This document shows, one piece after another, positions 24,427-34,664 of a stretch of DNA of 39,353 nt (positions are counted from its first letter, which is position 1; every line of letters starts with the position of its first letter). The notes beneath the pieces were generated by a model that had not been told where the DNA came from, searched no databases, and saw nothing but the letters and a program-made list of their open reading frames with translations. Made by a program: the position numbers and the translations under genes. Source of the stretch: Pseudoalteromonas sp. MMG007 (GTDB lineage: Bacteria > Pseudomonadota > Gammaproteobacteria > Enterobacterales > Alteromonadaceae); NCBI RefSeq assembly GCF_018100985.1, contig NZ_JAGJEI010000021.1, positions 1 to 39,353 on the forward strand. The letters run 5' to 3'.

Positions 24427-25557
24427 ATGACCGAGCAAAAAAAGATTAACTTATTAGATTTAAACCGAGATGCAATGCGCGAGCTATTTGTATCGTTCGG
24501 TGAAAAGCCATTTCGTGGCGACCAGGTGATGAAATGGATTTATCATTTTGGCGTAGATAACTTCGACGAAATGAGCAACGTAAATAAAAAGCTTAAAGAA
24601 AAGCTTAAAAACGAATGCGAAATTGTTGCACCAGAAATATCTGTACGCCAACAAGCAAGCGACGGCACAATCAAATACGCATTAGTACTTGAAGGCGGCC
24701 AAGAAGTAGAAGCTGTGTGGATCCCAGAAAAAGAACGTGCAACGTTATGTGTATCTTCACAAGTTGGCTGTGCTTTAGAATGTACGTTTTGTTCTACCGC
24801 GCAACAAGGCTTTAACCGCAACTTAAAAGTATCAGAAATAATTGGCCAAGTATGGCGCGTAGCTAAAGATATTGGCCTTGATGGCAACAGCGAAAAACGC
24901 CCTGTTACCAACGTAGTAATGATGGGTATGGGCGAGCCATTACTTAACGTTAAAAACGTAGTACCAGCAATGGAATTAATGATGGACGATTGGGGCTTTG
25001 GCTTATCTAAGCGCCGCGTAACATTAAGTACATCGGGTGTAGTACCTGCACTTGATTTATTAAAAGAGAAGATTGACGTAGCGCTTGCTATTTCACTTCA
25101 CGCCCCAGATAACACACTGCGTGATATTTTAGTACCTATTAATAAAAAGTACCCTATTGAAGAGTTTTTAGCGGCATGTCGTCGTTACATTGATGGCTCT
25201 AAAGCAAATAAAGACGTAACCATTGAATACGTAATGCTTAACGGCGTTAACGACAGCACTGATCAAGCTCAGGAATTAGTTAAAACGTTAAAAGGTACAC
25301 CGTGTAAAGTGAACCTTATTCCATTTAACCCGTTCCCGGGTAACGAATACACGCGCTCTAGCAATAGCCGAATTGACCGTTTTTCTAAGGTTTTACAAGC
25401 AGCCGGCATTACCTGTATTGTGCGCCGTACTCGAGGCGATGATATTGACGCAGCCTGTGGTCAATTAGCAGGTGATGTAGTTGACCGTACAAAACGTATG
25501 GCGAAAAAGAAAATGCGTGACGATAACGCCATTAGCGTTAATATTCAGCAAGCATAA
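24427..25557 (+). CDS. rlmN: Dual-specificity rRNA/tRNA adenine-C2 methyltransferase
   Basis: A 376-residue radical-SAM enzyme that methylates A2503 of 23S rRNA and A37 of several tRNAs. The radical-SAM cysteine motif CALECTFC is near residue 117. MGMGEPLLN and the SAM-binding segment follow. The C-terminal [14 protein letters not shown] holds the methyl-carrying cysteine. It starts the conserved rlmN - pilF - rodZ - ispG series, with 126 bp to the next gene. A weak hairpin (CCACCCT at 25566, AGGGTGG at 25590) follows the stop. Confidence 0.98.
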   Translation: MTEQKKINLLDLNRDAMRELFVSFGEKPFRGDQVMKWIYHFGVDNFDEMSNVNKKLKEKLKNECEIVAPEISVRQQASDGTIKYALVLEGGQEVEAVWIPEKERATLCVSSQVGCALECTFCSTAQQGFNRNLKVSEIIGQVWRVAKDIGLDGNSEKRPVTNVVMMGMGEPLLNVKNVVPAMELMMDDWGFGLSKRRVTLSTSGVVPALDLLKEKIDVALAISLHAPDNTLRDILVPINKKYPIEEFLAACRRYIDGSKANKDVTIEYVMLNGVNDSTDQAQELVKTLKGTPCKVNLIPFNPFPGNEYTRSSNSRIDRFSKVLQAAGITCIVRRTRGDDIDAACGQLAGDVVDRTKRMAKKKMRDDNAISVNIQQA

Positions 25558-25683
25558 GCCTATATCCACCCTGCGTAATTTACCTATGTAGGGTGGTTAA
25601 GTTGTTTATTTTTAAATAAATGATGCAACACGAGAGGTTTTAGGTAAGATAGGCGCTATGGACAAAAATAAAGAGACAAGGTA

Positions 25684-27555
25684 ATGCGATCTATACTTGC
25701 TTTAACACTATCAGCACTTGCCCTAAGTGGCTGTGTTAGCGAAAGTAGTTATAACGGAAGTAACAAACCTGTCGTCAATAATAAAATTAACAATGCTGGC
25801 GCAGCACGCACACGCATAGCTTTAGCCCTTCAGTACTTAAAAGCGGGTAATAACTCCCAAGCAAAATATAATTTAGAACGCGCATCTGAGTTCGCCCCAA
25901 ACTTACCTGAAGTTCACTACTCTCTTGCTTATTACTACCAACAAGTTGGCGAAAACGCACGTGCAGATAAAGCTTACCAAAAAGCACTTGATATCAAACC
26001 AGACGACCCTAATACCCTAAATAACTACGGCGTATTTTTGTGTGGTATTGATGAATACGACCGCGCGACAGACCAATTTTTGAAAGCCATTGACGTACCC
26101 AGCTATATTCGAGTTGCCGAAAGCTACGAAAACTTAGCCTTATGTGCCATTGAGTTTGACGACTTTGAAAACGCCGAAAGCTACTTTAAGCAAGCGCTCA
26201 ATCATAGCTCACAACGTACATCTACTTTAATAAGTTTAGCAGCACTGTACTACGCTAAAAGCGATTTACACAAAGCCGGCGAACTTGTAAAACGATATGA
26301 CGATACAGGGCGAGTATCTTCTCGTGCTTTAATGCTTAGCTACTTAGTTAAAAATAAAATGGGCAGAATAGAAGAGTCGGAAAAAATAGCCGCTACTATT
26401 TTACAAACTTACCCAAGTAGTAACGAAGCTTACGCAATAAGAGAAAATCGCACACGCTTTAACGAGTTTGAAATGCTACGCGAAAAATACCGCAAGGCTA
26501 AATTAGATGAGTTAAAAGAAGACGAAACGGGCGCTTACGTTGGCGCTAAACCAAAAATAAAAATTGTCAGAAAAAAAAGCGCATCGCTTGATAACTCTAT
26601 CAGCTTAGTTGCTAAAAACAATAAACCAGAAACACTACCACTAGCAGCGCAAGACGCAAACCCAGTTATAGCCCGAAAAACACAAATAGAGCCAGCACAA
26701 GCAGCAACTAGCAACCAAGTTAATGAAAGCACAAAGCAGCTAGCAAATGTAGCACCTGCAGTTACAAACAAAGCCCCTGCAGCAAAACCGGCACCAAGTG
26801 AAAAAGTATTAACACCAAGTGCACCAACCGATACATCAGCAGTTATGCTAGCACTTACTACAGAGCACGACTCGGCAGATAACATTGCTCCTCAGCCAGA
26901 AAGCAAACAAAAAAGCACACCTAAACCGAGTGTTTCTACGCCAACGACTGCTAACGCTATGAACGCTCCTGCGACAACCGACGATGAAGTTAAAATAATT
27001 TCATTTGGCGCACCTAAAACAGCCAATTTTAACTCGCCGCAAGCAACAAACAACACAATAACTGCACCTGTAAGTACAGTAAAAAATGAAGGCGCTGACG
27101 TAGTATTTTACGAAACCACTAAAGATGCCGGCGTGTTTAAAAATAACGATTACCAAAGTAGCTCAGATATTGAGTTTAAACCTTACGATGCAGTGAAAAA
27201 AACCGAGCCCCCAATGCTCAATCCTAAAGTGCCCGCTTTGCGAGTACCGTTTCATGTAATTGCTGCTGGCGAAAACCTATTTAGCATTTCGGTGCGATAC
27301 AATGTTAAACTACAAAAACTCTTGCAATGGAATGGTTTAAAAGAGTCGGATCGGGTGATGAACGGAAGTAAAATTTACCTAAACGATCCTAATATTTATC
27401 ACGAAATTAAAGCTGGCGATTCCCTTTACGATATAGCTACCCAGCGGCATGTATTAATTGATGAATTAATGCGATGGAATAAATTAAGTCCTGATATAGC
27501 ATTAACGCCAGGACATAGACTTTTACTAGTGGATCCAGACTCGTACACATTATGA
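25684..27555 (+). CDS. pilF: PilF/PilW-like TPR lipoprotein with C-terminal LysM repeats
   Basis: 623 residues where the family usually has about 250. A lipoprotein signal peptide ends in the lipobox LSGC (Cys17). TPR repeats span about 40-260 (YLKAGNNSQAKYNLERA, YQQVGENARADKAYQKAL). These are the part that, in type IV pilus systems, helps the secretin PilQ to assemble in the outer membrane. A long low-complexity Ala/Thr/Pro linker follows at about 270-510. Two LysM modules close the protein at about 523-570 (HVIAAGENLFSISVRYNV) and 573-619 (HEIKAGDSLYDIATQRHV), which should bind peptidoglycan. Its position between rlmN and rodZ is the conserved one. It overlaps rodZ by 4 bp (ATGA). Confidence 0.88.
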   Translation: MRSILALTLSALALSGCVSESSYNGSNKPVVNNKINNAGAARTRIALALQYLKAGNNSQAKYNLERASEFAPNLPEVHYSLAYYYQQVGENARADKAYQKALDIKPDDPNTLNNYGVFLCGIDEYDRATDQFLKAIDVPSYIRVAESYENLALCAIEFDDFENAESYFKQALNHSSQRTSTLISLAALYYAKSDLHKAGELVKRYDDTGRVSSRALMLSYLVKNKMGRIEESEKIAATILQTYPSSNEAYAIRENRTRFNEFEMLREKYRKAKLDELKEDETGAYVGAKPKIKIVRKKSASLDNSISLVAKNNKPETLPLAAQDANPVIARKTQIEPAQAATSNQVNESTKQLANVAPAVTNKAPAAKPAPSEKVLTPSAPTDTSAVMLALTTEHDSADNIAPQPESKQKSTPKPSVSTPTTANAMNAPATTDDEVKIISFGAPKTANFNSPQATNNTITAPVSTVKNEGADVVFYETTKDAGVFKNNDYQSSSDIEFKPYDAVKKTEPPMLNPKVPALRVPFHVIAAGENLFSISVRYNVKLQKLLQWNGLKESDRVMNGSKIYLNDPNIYHEIKAGDSLYDIATQRHVLIDELMRWNKLSPDIALTPGHRLLLVDPDSYTL

Positions 27556-28421
27556 ATGAAGAAAATACGCAAGCTCAAAGCGAGCAACCTACGGTAGGCC
27601 AAATACTAAAAAAACACCGTGAGCAAGCAAGCGTTAGCATAAAAACTATCGCAGCCCCATTAAAGCTGTCTGAATTACAAGTACAGCGCCTTGAAAACGA
27701 CGAATTTGCATTACTAGGTCCTATTACGTTTGTAAAAGGGTATATAAAAAACTATTGCCGCGAATTAAAAGTTGATAGCGCTCCGATAATAGCGATGATG
27801 CCTGCGCCGCCTGAGCCTACAAAGCCAGCTAACATGCAAAGTTTTTCGCGTCGCACAGAAAAAGAAGCAAACGATAGCCGCTTAATGCTATTTAGTTACT
27901 TAATTTTGGCGATTGTTATTGGCTCGTCTGCTTTATGGTTTTGGCAAAATGCGACCCCAATTGAAGAGCAAACCAGCAACATAAATGTCGAGAACTCAAA
28001 AATGAGTGAACGCCAAGCTGCGCAGCCAACAGTTTTACAACAAGAGCAACAAGCCCAAATAGATGACGAATCGTTATTAACGCCGCAAAGCACACTTGCA
28101 ACTAGCGAAATACCCACGCCACAAACGCCTGTTGAAGCAGCACCTGCGGCACAACAAGAACAAAGTACAGATAGCCTAAGTACGATTGTAATGAACTTTA
28201 ACGATGAAAGTTGGGTTGAAATTTACGATAGCGAAGGAGAAAAAGTAGCATTTGGTGTTAAAAAAGCAGGCTACAAAATGACCGTAAGCGGCACCCCTCC
28301 TTTTTCTGTTGTGCTGGGTAAGCATGACGTTGTAAGTATTACCCTAAACGGCGAACCTGTTGATATTTCATCGTTCCCTAAAAATCGTTTAGCTAAATTT
28401 AAATTACCATTAGCAGAGTAG
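27552..28421 (+). CDS. rodZ: Cell-shape protein RodZ
   Basis: A 289-residue bitopic membrane protein linking MreB to the cell-wall elongation machinery. The N-terminal helix-turn-helix domain (about 14-80, [31 protein letters not shown]) binds MreB. One membrane helix at about 112-133 ([21 protein letters not shown]) is followed by a Gln/Thr/Pro-rich periplasmic linker and the C-terminal DUF4115 domain (about 205-285, [20 protein letters not shown]). Its start overlaps the pilF stop and ispG starts 5 bp after its stop, so translation is likely coupled. Confidence 0.96.
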   Translation: MNEENTQAQSEQPTVGQILKKHREQASVSIKTIAAPLKLSELQVQRLENDEFALLGPITFVKGYIKNYCRELKVDSAPIIAMMPAPPEPTKPANMQSFSRRTEKEANDSRLMLFSYLILAIVIGSSALWFWQNATPIEEQTSNINVENSKMSERQAAQPTVLQQEQQAQIDDESLLTPQSTLATSEIPTPQTPVEAAPAAQQEQSTDSLSTIVMNFNDESWVEIYDSEGEKVAFGVKKAGYKMTVSGTPPFSVVLGKHDVVSITLNGEPVDISSFPKNRLAKFKLPLAE

Positions 28422-28426
28422 TCGCT

Positions 28427-29545
28427 ATGTTTTCAGAATCTCCAATTAAACGCAGAAAATCCACCCGTATTAATGTAGGTAACGTGCCTATTGGTGATGG
28501 TGCCCCTATTGCAGTGCAATCGATGACCAACACCGACACCATGGACGTTGATGCAACCGTTGCACAAATTCAAGCTATACAAGATGCTGGTGCCGACATA
28601 GTACGCGTATCAGTACCGACTATGGACGCAGCACAAGCGTTCAAAAGTATAAAAGAGCAAGTAAGTATTCCGCTTGTTGCCGATATTCACTTTGATTACC
28701 GCATAGCCTTAAAAGTGGCAAAATATGGCGTAGATTGCTTGCGTATAAATCCAGGTAATATAGGTAGCGAAGAGCGTATTAGAGCCGTAGTTGACTCTGC
28801 ACGCGAACATAACATTCCTATTCGTATTGGCGTAAACGGTGGCTCACTTGAGCGCGACTTACAAGAAAAATACGGCGAGCCAACGCCCGAGGCATTACTC
28901 GAATCAGCAATGCGCCATGTAGATATATTACGTCGCCTTGATTTTGATCAGTTTAAAATATCGGTAAAAGCGTCAGACGTATTTTTAGCGGTAGGCGCGT
29001 ATCGTTTACTTGCTAAAGAAATAGATCAGCCATTGCATTTAGGGATCACTGAAGCTGGCGGCATGCGCTCAGGTTCGGTTAAATCAGCTGTTGGCTTAGG
29101 TATGTTACTTGCTGAAGGCATTGGCGACACGCTACGTGTATCGCTTGCTGCCGATCCAGTACAAGAAATAAAAGTAGGCTTTGATATTCTAAAATCGCTG
29201 CGTATACGCTCACGCGGTATTAACTTTATTGCCTGCCCTAGCTGCTCACGCCAAGAATTTGATGTAGTGAACACCATGAACCAGCTTGAAGAACGTCTTG
29301 AAGATATTATTGAACCGGTATCGGTTTCGGTAATTGGCTGTGTTGTAAATGGCCCAGGCGAAGCACTAGTAAGTGATATTGGTCTTGCAGGTGCAAACCG
29401 TCGCTCAGGTTTATACATTAACGGCGAACGCCAAAAAGCACGTATAGATAACAACAACATTGTTGACCAACTTGAAGGCTACGTGCGCGACTTTATTGCT
29501 CAAAAAGAGCAGCAAACACCTATCGACGTTAAAATAGTCGAATAA
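28427..29545 (+). CDS. ispG: 4-hydroxy-3-methylbut-2-en-1-yl diphosphate synthase
   Basis: A 372-residue iron-sulfur enzyme of the MEP isoprenoid pathway that converts MEcPP to HMBPP. Cluster ligands are seen in [10 protein letters not shown] and [12 protein letters not shown]; the N-terminal TIM-barrel starts with [20 protein letters not shown]. Length equals the E. coli enzyme. A GCCAAAC/GTTTGGC hairpin at 29560-29579 follows the stop, and a repeat element separates it from hisS, which in related genomes usually follows closely. Confidence 0.98.
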   Translation: MFSESPIKRRKSTRINVGNVPIGDGAPIAVQSMTNTDTMDVDATVAQIQAIQDAGADIVRVSVPTMDAAQAFKSIKEQVSIPLVADIHFDYRIALKVAKYGVDCLRINPGNIGSEERIRAVVDSAREHNIPIRIGVNGGSLERDLQEKYGEPTPEALLESAMRHVDILRRLDFDQFKISVKASDVFLAVGAYRLLAKEIDQPLHLGITEAGGMRSGSVKSAVGLGMLLAEGIGDTLRVSLAADPVQEIKVGFDILKSLRIRSRGINFIACPSCSRQEFDVVNTMNQLEERLEDIIEPVSVSVIGCVVNGPGEALVSDIGLAGANRRSGLYINGERQKARIDNNNIVDQLEGYVRDFIAQKEQQTPIDVKIVE

Positions 29546-29559
29546 ATACCGTATAAAGC

Positions 29560-29579
29560 GCCAAACCACGGTGTTTGGC
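29560..29579 (+). terminator. Short hairpin after ispG
   Basis: GCCAAAC, 6-nt loop CACGGT, GTTTGGC, then ATTTACCTTTAT. A weak intrinsic terminator for the pilF-rodZ-ispG unit. Confidence 0.5.
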
Positions 29580-29600
29580 ATTTACCTTTATAGCTAGAGG

Positions 29601-29863
29601 ATACCCAAACGACCCCAAGATACAGAATTCAGCGTTTCACAGGCTCTTAATATCAAGGCGTTACTTTGCAAGAATGTCAACCCCTTTTAAAAAGTAACAA
29701 CGATGAGAGTAAGTGTCTGTGAACCGCCCAACGGGTTGGTTTAAAAGCGATTTATACTGCGTTATTGATTTTAACAATAGAACCACTATTACTTTCAATC
29801 AATGCCTTGCCTAAATCGCTTTTAATTCCAACTGAAACTCGCATCATGGGGTCATTTGGGTAT
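29601..29863. mobile_element. 263-bp MITE-like element between ispG and hisS
   Basis: Termini ATACCCAAACGACCCC (29601-29616) and GGGGTCATTTGGGTAT (29848-29863) are inverted repeats with 15 of 16 matches. Two inner stems are present. One is GTTTCACAGGCTCTTA (29634-29649) with TAAGTGTCTGTGAAC (29710-29724). The other is GTTGGTTTAAAAGCGATTTA (29735-29754) with 29812-29832. Read on the minus strand, the loop of the second holds TAGGCAAGGCA and ATAACGCAG with the same spacing as in the element at 18581-18850. It has no coding capacity. It splits a normally compact gene block. Confidence 0.72.
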
Positions 29864-29942
29864 ATAATGTCGGGTCAATTTTTAGCATTCTTGTTGTGTA
29901 AGCATTTTTTTATTACACATAAACAGTAATTAGGATTTATCA

Positions 29943-31223
29943 GTGGCAAAACAAATTCAGGCAGTTCGCGGTATGAACGATTGTCTGCCGGGCGACACGC
30001 AAGTTTGGCAGAAAGTAGAAAACATTTTACGCGAGACAGTAGCTTCGTTCGGTTATCAAGAAATTCGTTTTCCTATTGTAGAATCAACCGATTTATTTAA
30101 ACGCTCTATTGGTGAAGTTACCGATATAGTAGAAAAAGAAATGTACACCTTTGCCGATCGCAATGGCGACTTGCTAACACTTCGCCCAGAAGGCACCGCA
30201 GTGTGTGTACGTGCAGGTAACCAAAATGGTTTACTGTACAACCAAGAGCAACGCCTTTGGTACATGGGCCCAATGTTTCGCCATGAACGCCCGCAAAAAG
30301 GTCGTTACCGTCAGTTTCACCAATTTGGTTTAGAAACATTTGGCATTGCCACAGCCGACATAGACGCAGAAGTTATTTTATTAACAGCCCAATTATGGAA
30401 AGCGTTTGGCATTAGCGAGCACGTACGTTTAGAGCTAAATTCTTTAGGATCTAACGAAGCGCGCGCCGATTACCGCGATGCTTTAGTGGCCTACCTTGAG
30501 CAACATACCGACGTGCTTGATGAAGATTCAAAACGCCGTATGTATTCAAACCCATTGCGTGTACTCGATAGCAAAAATCCAGACGTTCAAGCAATCTTAG
30601 TAGATGCGCCTAAATTGTCTGAGCATTTAGATGCTGAATCAAAAGAACATTTTGAAAATTTATGTGAACGTTTAGACGCAGCTGGCGTCATATACACGGT
30701 TAATGAAAAGTTAGTGCGTGGTTTAGACTACTACAACCGTACAGTTTTTGAATGGGTAACAGATAGCCTAGGTGCACAAGGTACAGTGTGTGCCGGCGGA
30801 CGCTACGACGGCTTAGTTGAGCAACTTGGCGGTAAAGCAACGCCAGCAGTTGGTTTTGCAATGGGTTTAGAGCGCTTAGTACTGTTACTACAAGCACTTG
30901 AGTGCGTAGGTGACATTCGTCGTAATGCTGATGTATATTTAGCGGCAATGGGCGACAAAGCCAGCATTCAAGCACCAGCTATAGCAGCGCAACTTCGCAG
31001 CGACGTACCAGGTTTACGCGTTATGGTTCATGCTGGTGGCGGTAACTTTAAAAAACAATTAAAACGTGCTGATAAAAGCGATGCACTTGTTGCAGTGATT
31101 ATTGGTGAAGATGAATTAGAAAAAGGCGTTGTGACCATAAAATATTTACGCGAGCGTAAAGAACAAGTCACATTAGAATTAGAACAAGCTAAAGCGCTAC
31201 TAGCTGAGCTTATAAACGGCTAA
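29943..31223 (+). CDS. hisS: Histidyl-tRNA synthetase
   Basis: A 426-residue class II aminoacyl-tRNA synthetase. The N terminus [15 protein letters not shown], class II motif 2 region ([19 protein letters not shown]), the histidine-binding [13 protein letters not shown], the GGRYDGL loop, and a C-terminal anticodon-binding domain are all present. The start is GTG with AGGA about 10 nt upstream, in agreement with the family's MAK start. It leads hisS - yfgM - bamB. A TATAAT at 29863-29868, at the edge of the repeat element, could be the -10 box. Confidence 0.98.
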   Translation: MAKQIQAVRGMNDCLPGDTQVWQKVENILRETVASFGYQEIRFPIVESTDLFKRSIGEVTDIVEKEMYTFADRNGDLLTLRPEGTAVCVRAGNQNGLLYNQEQRLWYMGPMFRHERPQKGRYRQFHQFGLETFGIATADIDAEVILLTAQLWKAFGISEHVRLELNSLGSNEARADYRDALVAYLEQHTDVLDEDSKRRMYSNPLRVLDSKNPDVQAILVDAPKLSEHLDAESKEHFENLCERLDAAGVIYTVNEKLVRGLDYYNRTVFEWVTDSLGAQGTVCAGGRYDGLVEQLGGKATPAVGFAMGLERLVLLLQALECVGDIRRNADVYLAAMGDKASIQAPAIAAQLRSDVPGLRVMVHAGGGNFKKQLKRADKSDALVAVIIGEDELEKGVVTIKYLRERKEQVTLELEQAKALLAELING

Positions 31224-31242
31224 GCGAACATTAGAGGTAAGA

Positions 31243-31863
31243 ATGGACATTTATTCAACAGAAGAACAACAAGCAGAAGCCATTAAGCGCTTTTTCCGTG
31301 AAAACGGCCTTTCACTTGCGCTAGGTGTAATTGTTGGTTTAGGCGGTTTATATGGCTGGAAAGCATATAACCAAAACCAAATTACTACCGCTGAGCAAGC
31401 GTCTGATTCATACACTAAGCTTGTTGAAAGTGATGATGTTTTATCATCTGCAGATACATTTATTAGCGAAAACAAAGACACAAACTACGCAACCCTAGCG
31501 GCATTTGTAGCTGCTAAAGATGCTGTAGAAGCGCAAAAGTTAGATGTTGCTAGCGAAAAATTAAGCTGGATAGTATCAAACGTTGAAAACACAGAGTTAA
31601 AAGCAATTGCTATTACACGTTTAGCGCGTATTCAAATTGCACAAACTAAATATGACGATGCATTATCTACACTAAATGCACCATTACCAGAAGCATTTGA
31701 TGCAAACGTTGCCGAGCTTAAAGGCGATATTTACACAGAGCAAGGTAATGCAGAACAAGCTCGTACTGCGTATCAAGCAGCAGTAGATGCAGGTGGATTA
31801 ACAGGTAACCCACTTTTACAAATTAAGTTAGATGACCTAGCAGTAACTAGCCCAGCGGCATAA
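31243..31863 (+). CDS. yfgM: YfgM-family periplasmic chaperone-like TPR protein
   Basis: A 206-residue single-pass inner-membrane protein. The cytoplasmic N terminus (STEEQQAEAIKRFFRENG) is followed by a membrane helix (LSLALGVIVGLGGLYGWKAY, about 24-43) and a TPR-like periplasmic domain. In E. coli YfgM associates with PpiD and the SecYEG translocon and helps outer-membrane and periplasmic protein folding. It is 19 bp after hisS and 10 bp before bamB, the usual order, hence one operon. Confidence 0.95.
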   Translation: MDIYSTEEQQAEAIKRFFRENGLSLALGVIVGLGGLYGWKAYNQNQITTAEQASDSYTKLVESDDVLSSADTFISENKDTNYATLAAFVAAKDAVEAQKLDVASEKLSWIVSNVENTELKAIAITRLARIQIAQTKYDDALSTLNAPLPEAFDANVAELKGDIYTEQGNAEQARTAYQAAVDAGGLTGNPLLQIKLDDLAVTSPAA

Positions 31864-31873
31864 GGTTTTAGGT

Positions 31874-33052
31874 ATGAGAAAAATAACTACAGCAACGCTT
31901 GCCTTATGTATGGCAACATTAATGGGTTGCTCATCAAGCGATGATGAAGACGAACTAGTACTACCTGAAATTGTCAATCAATTTGAAACAGACGTAGTTT
32001 GGCAAGAATCAGTGGGTGATGGCGTTGAGCATTATTTCTCTCGTTTATCGCCAGCGGTATATAAAGATACTATTTTTGTTGCCAGCCGCGAAGGCCAAGT
32101 AGAAGCGTTATCGCTAGCTAATGGTGATGTAAAATGGGAAACCGATGTTCGCCAAGATGTATCATTTTGGCCTTGGAGTGACAACGGCACTGCAAAATTA
32201 TCAGGTGGCATTTTACAAGCCTATGGTAAAATATACATAGGTTCTGAACATGGCTTTATTATTGCCCTTGACCGCGAAACCGGTGAAGAGGTTTGGCGTA
32301 AACAAGTACCAGGCGAATCTCTGTCTAAACCAACAGCAGGTGATGGCCTAGTCTTTGCAAATTTAGGTTCGGGTAAATTGTTAGCCCTTCACCCAGATAC
32401 TGGCGAAGAGCGCTGGAGCTTTGAACAAGAAGTTCCGCCACTAACATTACGCGGACAAAGCTCACCAACTGTTGCAAACGGTGGTGTATTAGTAGGCCTT
32501 GAAACAGGCAAACTTAGCGTATTAATTTCAGACAGTGGTTATTCTGCATGGAGTGCCGAAATAGCAGTTGCTAAAGGTGCATCAGAATTTGAACGCCTTG
32601 TTGACGTAGATACTCAGCCTCTTATTAGCGGCCCATATGCCTACGCAATTGCCTACAACGGCAATCTTGCAGCAGTTGATATTCGCTCTGGCAATGTGGT
32701 GTGGAAACGTGAATACAGCAGCTACCGCGAAATTGCGATGGATGCACAAACTATCTACTTAGTAGATAGCGATGGTGTTATTTACGCATTAGATAAAAAT
32801 TCAGGTATTGAACGTTGGAGCCAACCCGCTCTACGTGGTTGGTACCTAACAGGTCCTGCAGTTGCGGGTAACCACTTAGCTTTAGGTGACCAAGAAGGTA
32901 ACCTACATTGGCTTAACAAAGAAACTGGCGAGTTAGTATCTCGCGAAGACTTTGACAGCTCAGGCTTTTTTGTTGAGCCTATTGTTGCCGACGACAAGCT
33001 AATTTTATACACCCGTGATGGTGAAGTTAGTGTGGTAAACATACCTAACTAA
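31874..33052 (+). CDS. bamB: Outer-membrane assembly lipoprotein BamB
   Basis: A 392-residue lipoprotein of the BAM complex. The lipobox LMGC places the lipidated cysteine at residue 19. Repeated PQQ-type beta-propeller blades follow (GDVKWETDVRQ, GEEVWRKQVPGE, GEERWSFEQE, GNVVWKREY, GIERWSQP). It binds BamA and helps insert beta-barrel proteins, such as the TonB receptors in this window. A strong terminator (33079-33101) separates it from der. Confidence 0.97.
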   Translation: MRKITTATLALCMATLMGCSSSDDEDELVLPEIVNQFETDVVWQESVGDGVEHYFSRLSPAVYKDTIFVASREGQVEALSLANGDVKWETDVRQDVSFWPWSDNGTAKLSGGILQAYGKIYIGSEHGFIIALDRETGEEVWRKQVPGESLSKPTAGDGLVFANLGSGKLLALHPDTGEERWSFEQEVPPLTLRGQSSPTVANGGVLVGLETGKLSVLISDSGYSAWSAEIAVAKGASEFERLVDVDTQPLISGPYAYAIAYNGNLAAVDIRSGNVVWKREYSSYREIAMDAQTIYLVDSDGVIYALDKNSGIERWSQPALRGWYLTGPAVAGNHLALGDQEGNLHWLNKETGELVSREDFDSSGFFVEPIVADDKLILYTRDGEVSVVNIPN

Positions 33053-33078
33053 CTAGCTAACACTTAAAGGTTTTTTGT

Positions 33079-33101
33079 AAGGCTTCGCACTGCGAAGCCT
33101 T
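33079..33101 (+). terminator. Rho-independent terminator after bamB
   Basis: AAGGCTTCGC (33079-33088), loop ACT, GCGAAGCCTT (33092-33101), then a T-rich run. It ends the hisS-yfgM-bamB unit, so der needs its own promoter or read-through. Confidence 0.82.
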
Positions 33102-33126
33102 TTGTTGTTTTTTAAAGAGGTAGTTT

Positions 33127-34593
33127 ATGCTTCCCGTGATCGCTCTAGTTGGGCGACCCAATGTGGGCAAATCCACATTATTTAACCGTTTAACACGTAC
33201 TCGTGATGCACTCGTAGCCGATTTTCCAGGTTTAACACGAGATAGAAAATATGGCCAAGCTAATTACGATGGCTTTGAATTTATCGTGGTAGACACGGGT
33301 GGTATTGATGGCTCTGAAGAAGGCATTGAAACAGAAATGGCTGATCAGTCATTACTCGCCATTGAAGAAGCCGATATAGTGTTGTTTTTGGTTGATGCCC
33401 GCGTAGGTATGACCGTAGCAGACCAAGCCATTGCTAATCACTTGCGCAAGCAAGAGAAAAAGAGCTTTGTGGTTGCTAACAAAACCGATGGTATTGATGC
33501 AGACTCAAACTGTGCTGAATTTTACCAGTTATCATTAGGTGAGATACACCATATTGCTGCTGCTCATGGCCGTGGTATTACATTACTACTTGAGCAAACT
33601 CTTCAGCCAGTAATTGCTGAACTAGCTGCACAAGACGAAGATGTAACAGACGATGACGAAAGCCTAATTGACCTTTATCAAGAAGGTGAAGGCGACGATA
33701 CAGACCATCAAGCATTTGCAGATAAACCTGTAAAGCTGGCTATTATCGGCCGCCCTAACGTAGGTAAGTCAACACTTACAAACCGTATACTCGGTGAAGA
33801 ACGTGTCATTGTATACGATATGCCAGGCACAACCCGCGACTCTATTTATATTCCGATGACTCGTAACGACAAAGAATATATTTTAATCGATACCGCTGGT
33901 GTTCGTAAGCGTAAAAAAGTAAGCGACGTAGTTGAGAAATTCTCAGTAATTAAAACACTTCAAGCAATTGAAGATGCAAACGTTGTACTACTTGTTGTTG
34001 ATGCTCGCGATGGTATTTCTGATCAAGACTTAAGTTTATTAGGTTTTGCGCTTAACTCAGGTCGTTCATTGGTTATTGCCGTGAACAAATGGGATGGGCT
34101 TGATGATTACGTTAAAGACCGTATTAAAACAGAGCTTGATCGCCGTTTAGGCTTTATTGACTTTGCACGCTTGCACTTTATATCGGCACTTCACGGTACA
34201 GGTGTTGGCCACTTATTTGAGTCGGTTGATGAAGCGTACGAGTCAGCAACTAAGCGTATTAGCACCGCAATGCTTCGCCGTATTATGGACATGGCACAGG
34301 CCGATCACCAGCCGCCACTTGTTCGTGGTCGCCGTGTTAAGCTTAAATACGCGCATGCCGGTGGTTATAACCCGCCACGTATTGTAATTCATGGTAACCA
34401 AGTTCACGATTTACCAGATAGCTACAAACGCTACCTTATGAACTACTACCGTAAAGCACTTAAAATTATGGGCACCCCAATCAAAATTGAATTTAGAGAA
34501 GGTGATAACCCATTTGCAGGGCGTACTAATAAAGTAACGCTTTCGCAAAAACGTAAAATACGTGCATTTGCAAAAGAAAACCGTAATAAATAA
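33127..34593 (+). CDS. der: Ribosome-assembly GTPase Der (EngA)
   Basis: A 488-residue protein with two tandem Era-like GTPase domains, unique to this family. G1 motifs GRPNVGKST occur near residues 9 and 208. DTGG/DTAG (G3) and NKTD/NKWD (G4) are present in both. An acidic linker ([23 protein letters not shown]) joins them, and a C-terminal KH-like domain ends the protein. It acts in 50S subunit maturation. RBS AAAGAGG is 6 nt before the ATG. It is followed by a shared bidirectional terminator. Confidence 0.98.
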   Translation: MLPVIALVGRPNVGKSTLFNRLTRTRDALVADFPGLTRDRKYGQANYDGFEFIVVDTGGIDGSEEGIETEMADQSLLAIEEADIVLFLVDARVGMTVADQAIANHLRKQEKKSFVVANKTDGIDADSNCAEFYQLSLGEIHHIAAAHGRGITLLLEQTLQPVIAELAAQDEDVTDDDESLIDLYQEGEGDDTDHQAFADKPVKLAIIGRPNVGKSTLTNRILGEERVIVYDMPGTTRDSIYIPMTRNDKEYILIDTAGVRKRKKVSDVVEKFSVIKTLQAIEDANVVLLVVDARDGISDQDLSLLGFALNSGRSLVIAVNKWDGLDDYVKDRIKTELDRRLGFIDFARLHFISALHGTGVGHLFESVDEAYESATKRISTAMLRRIMDMAQADHQPPLVRGRRVKLKYAHAGGYNPPRIVIHGNQVHDLPDSYKRYLMNYYRKALKIMGTPIKIEFREGDNPFAGRTNKVTLSQKRKIRAFAKENRNK

Positions 34594-34620
34594 ATTTATT
34601 AAAAATTAGTTTATTGCAAT

Positions 34621-34652
34621 AAAAACGGCGTACTTTTTAGTACGCCGTTTTT
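34621..34652. terminator. Bidirectional terminator between der and the DUF4202 gene
   Basis: AAAAACGGCGTACT (34621-34634) pairs with AGTACGCCGTTTTT (34639-34652), giving a U tail on either strand. It serves two convergent genes. Confidence 0.85.
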
Positions 34653-34664
34653 TTATGCACTAAA

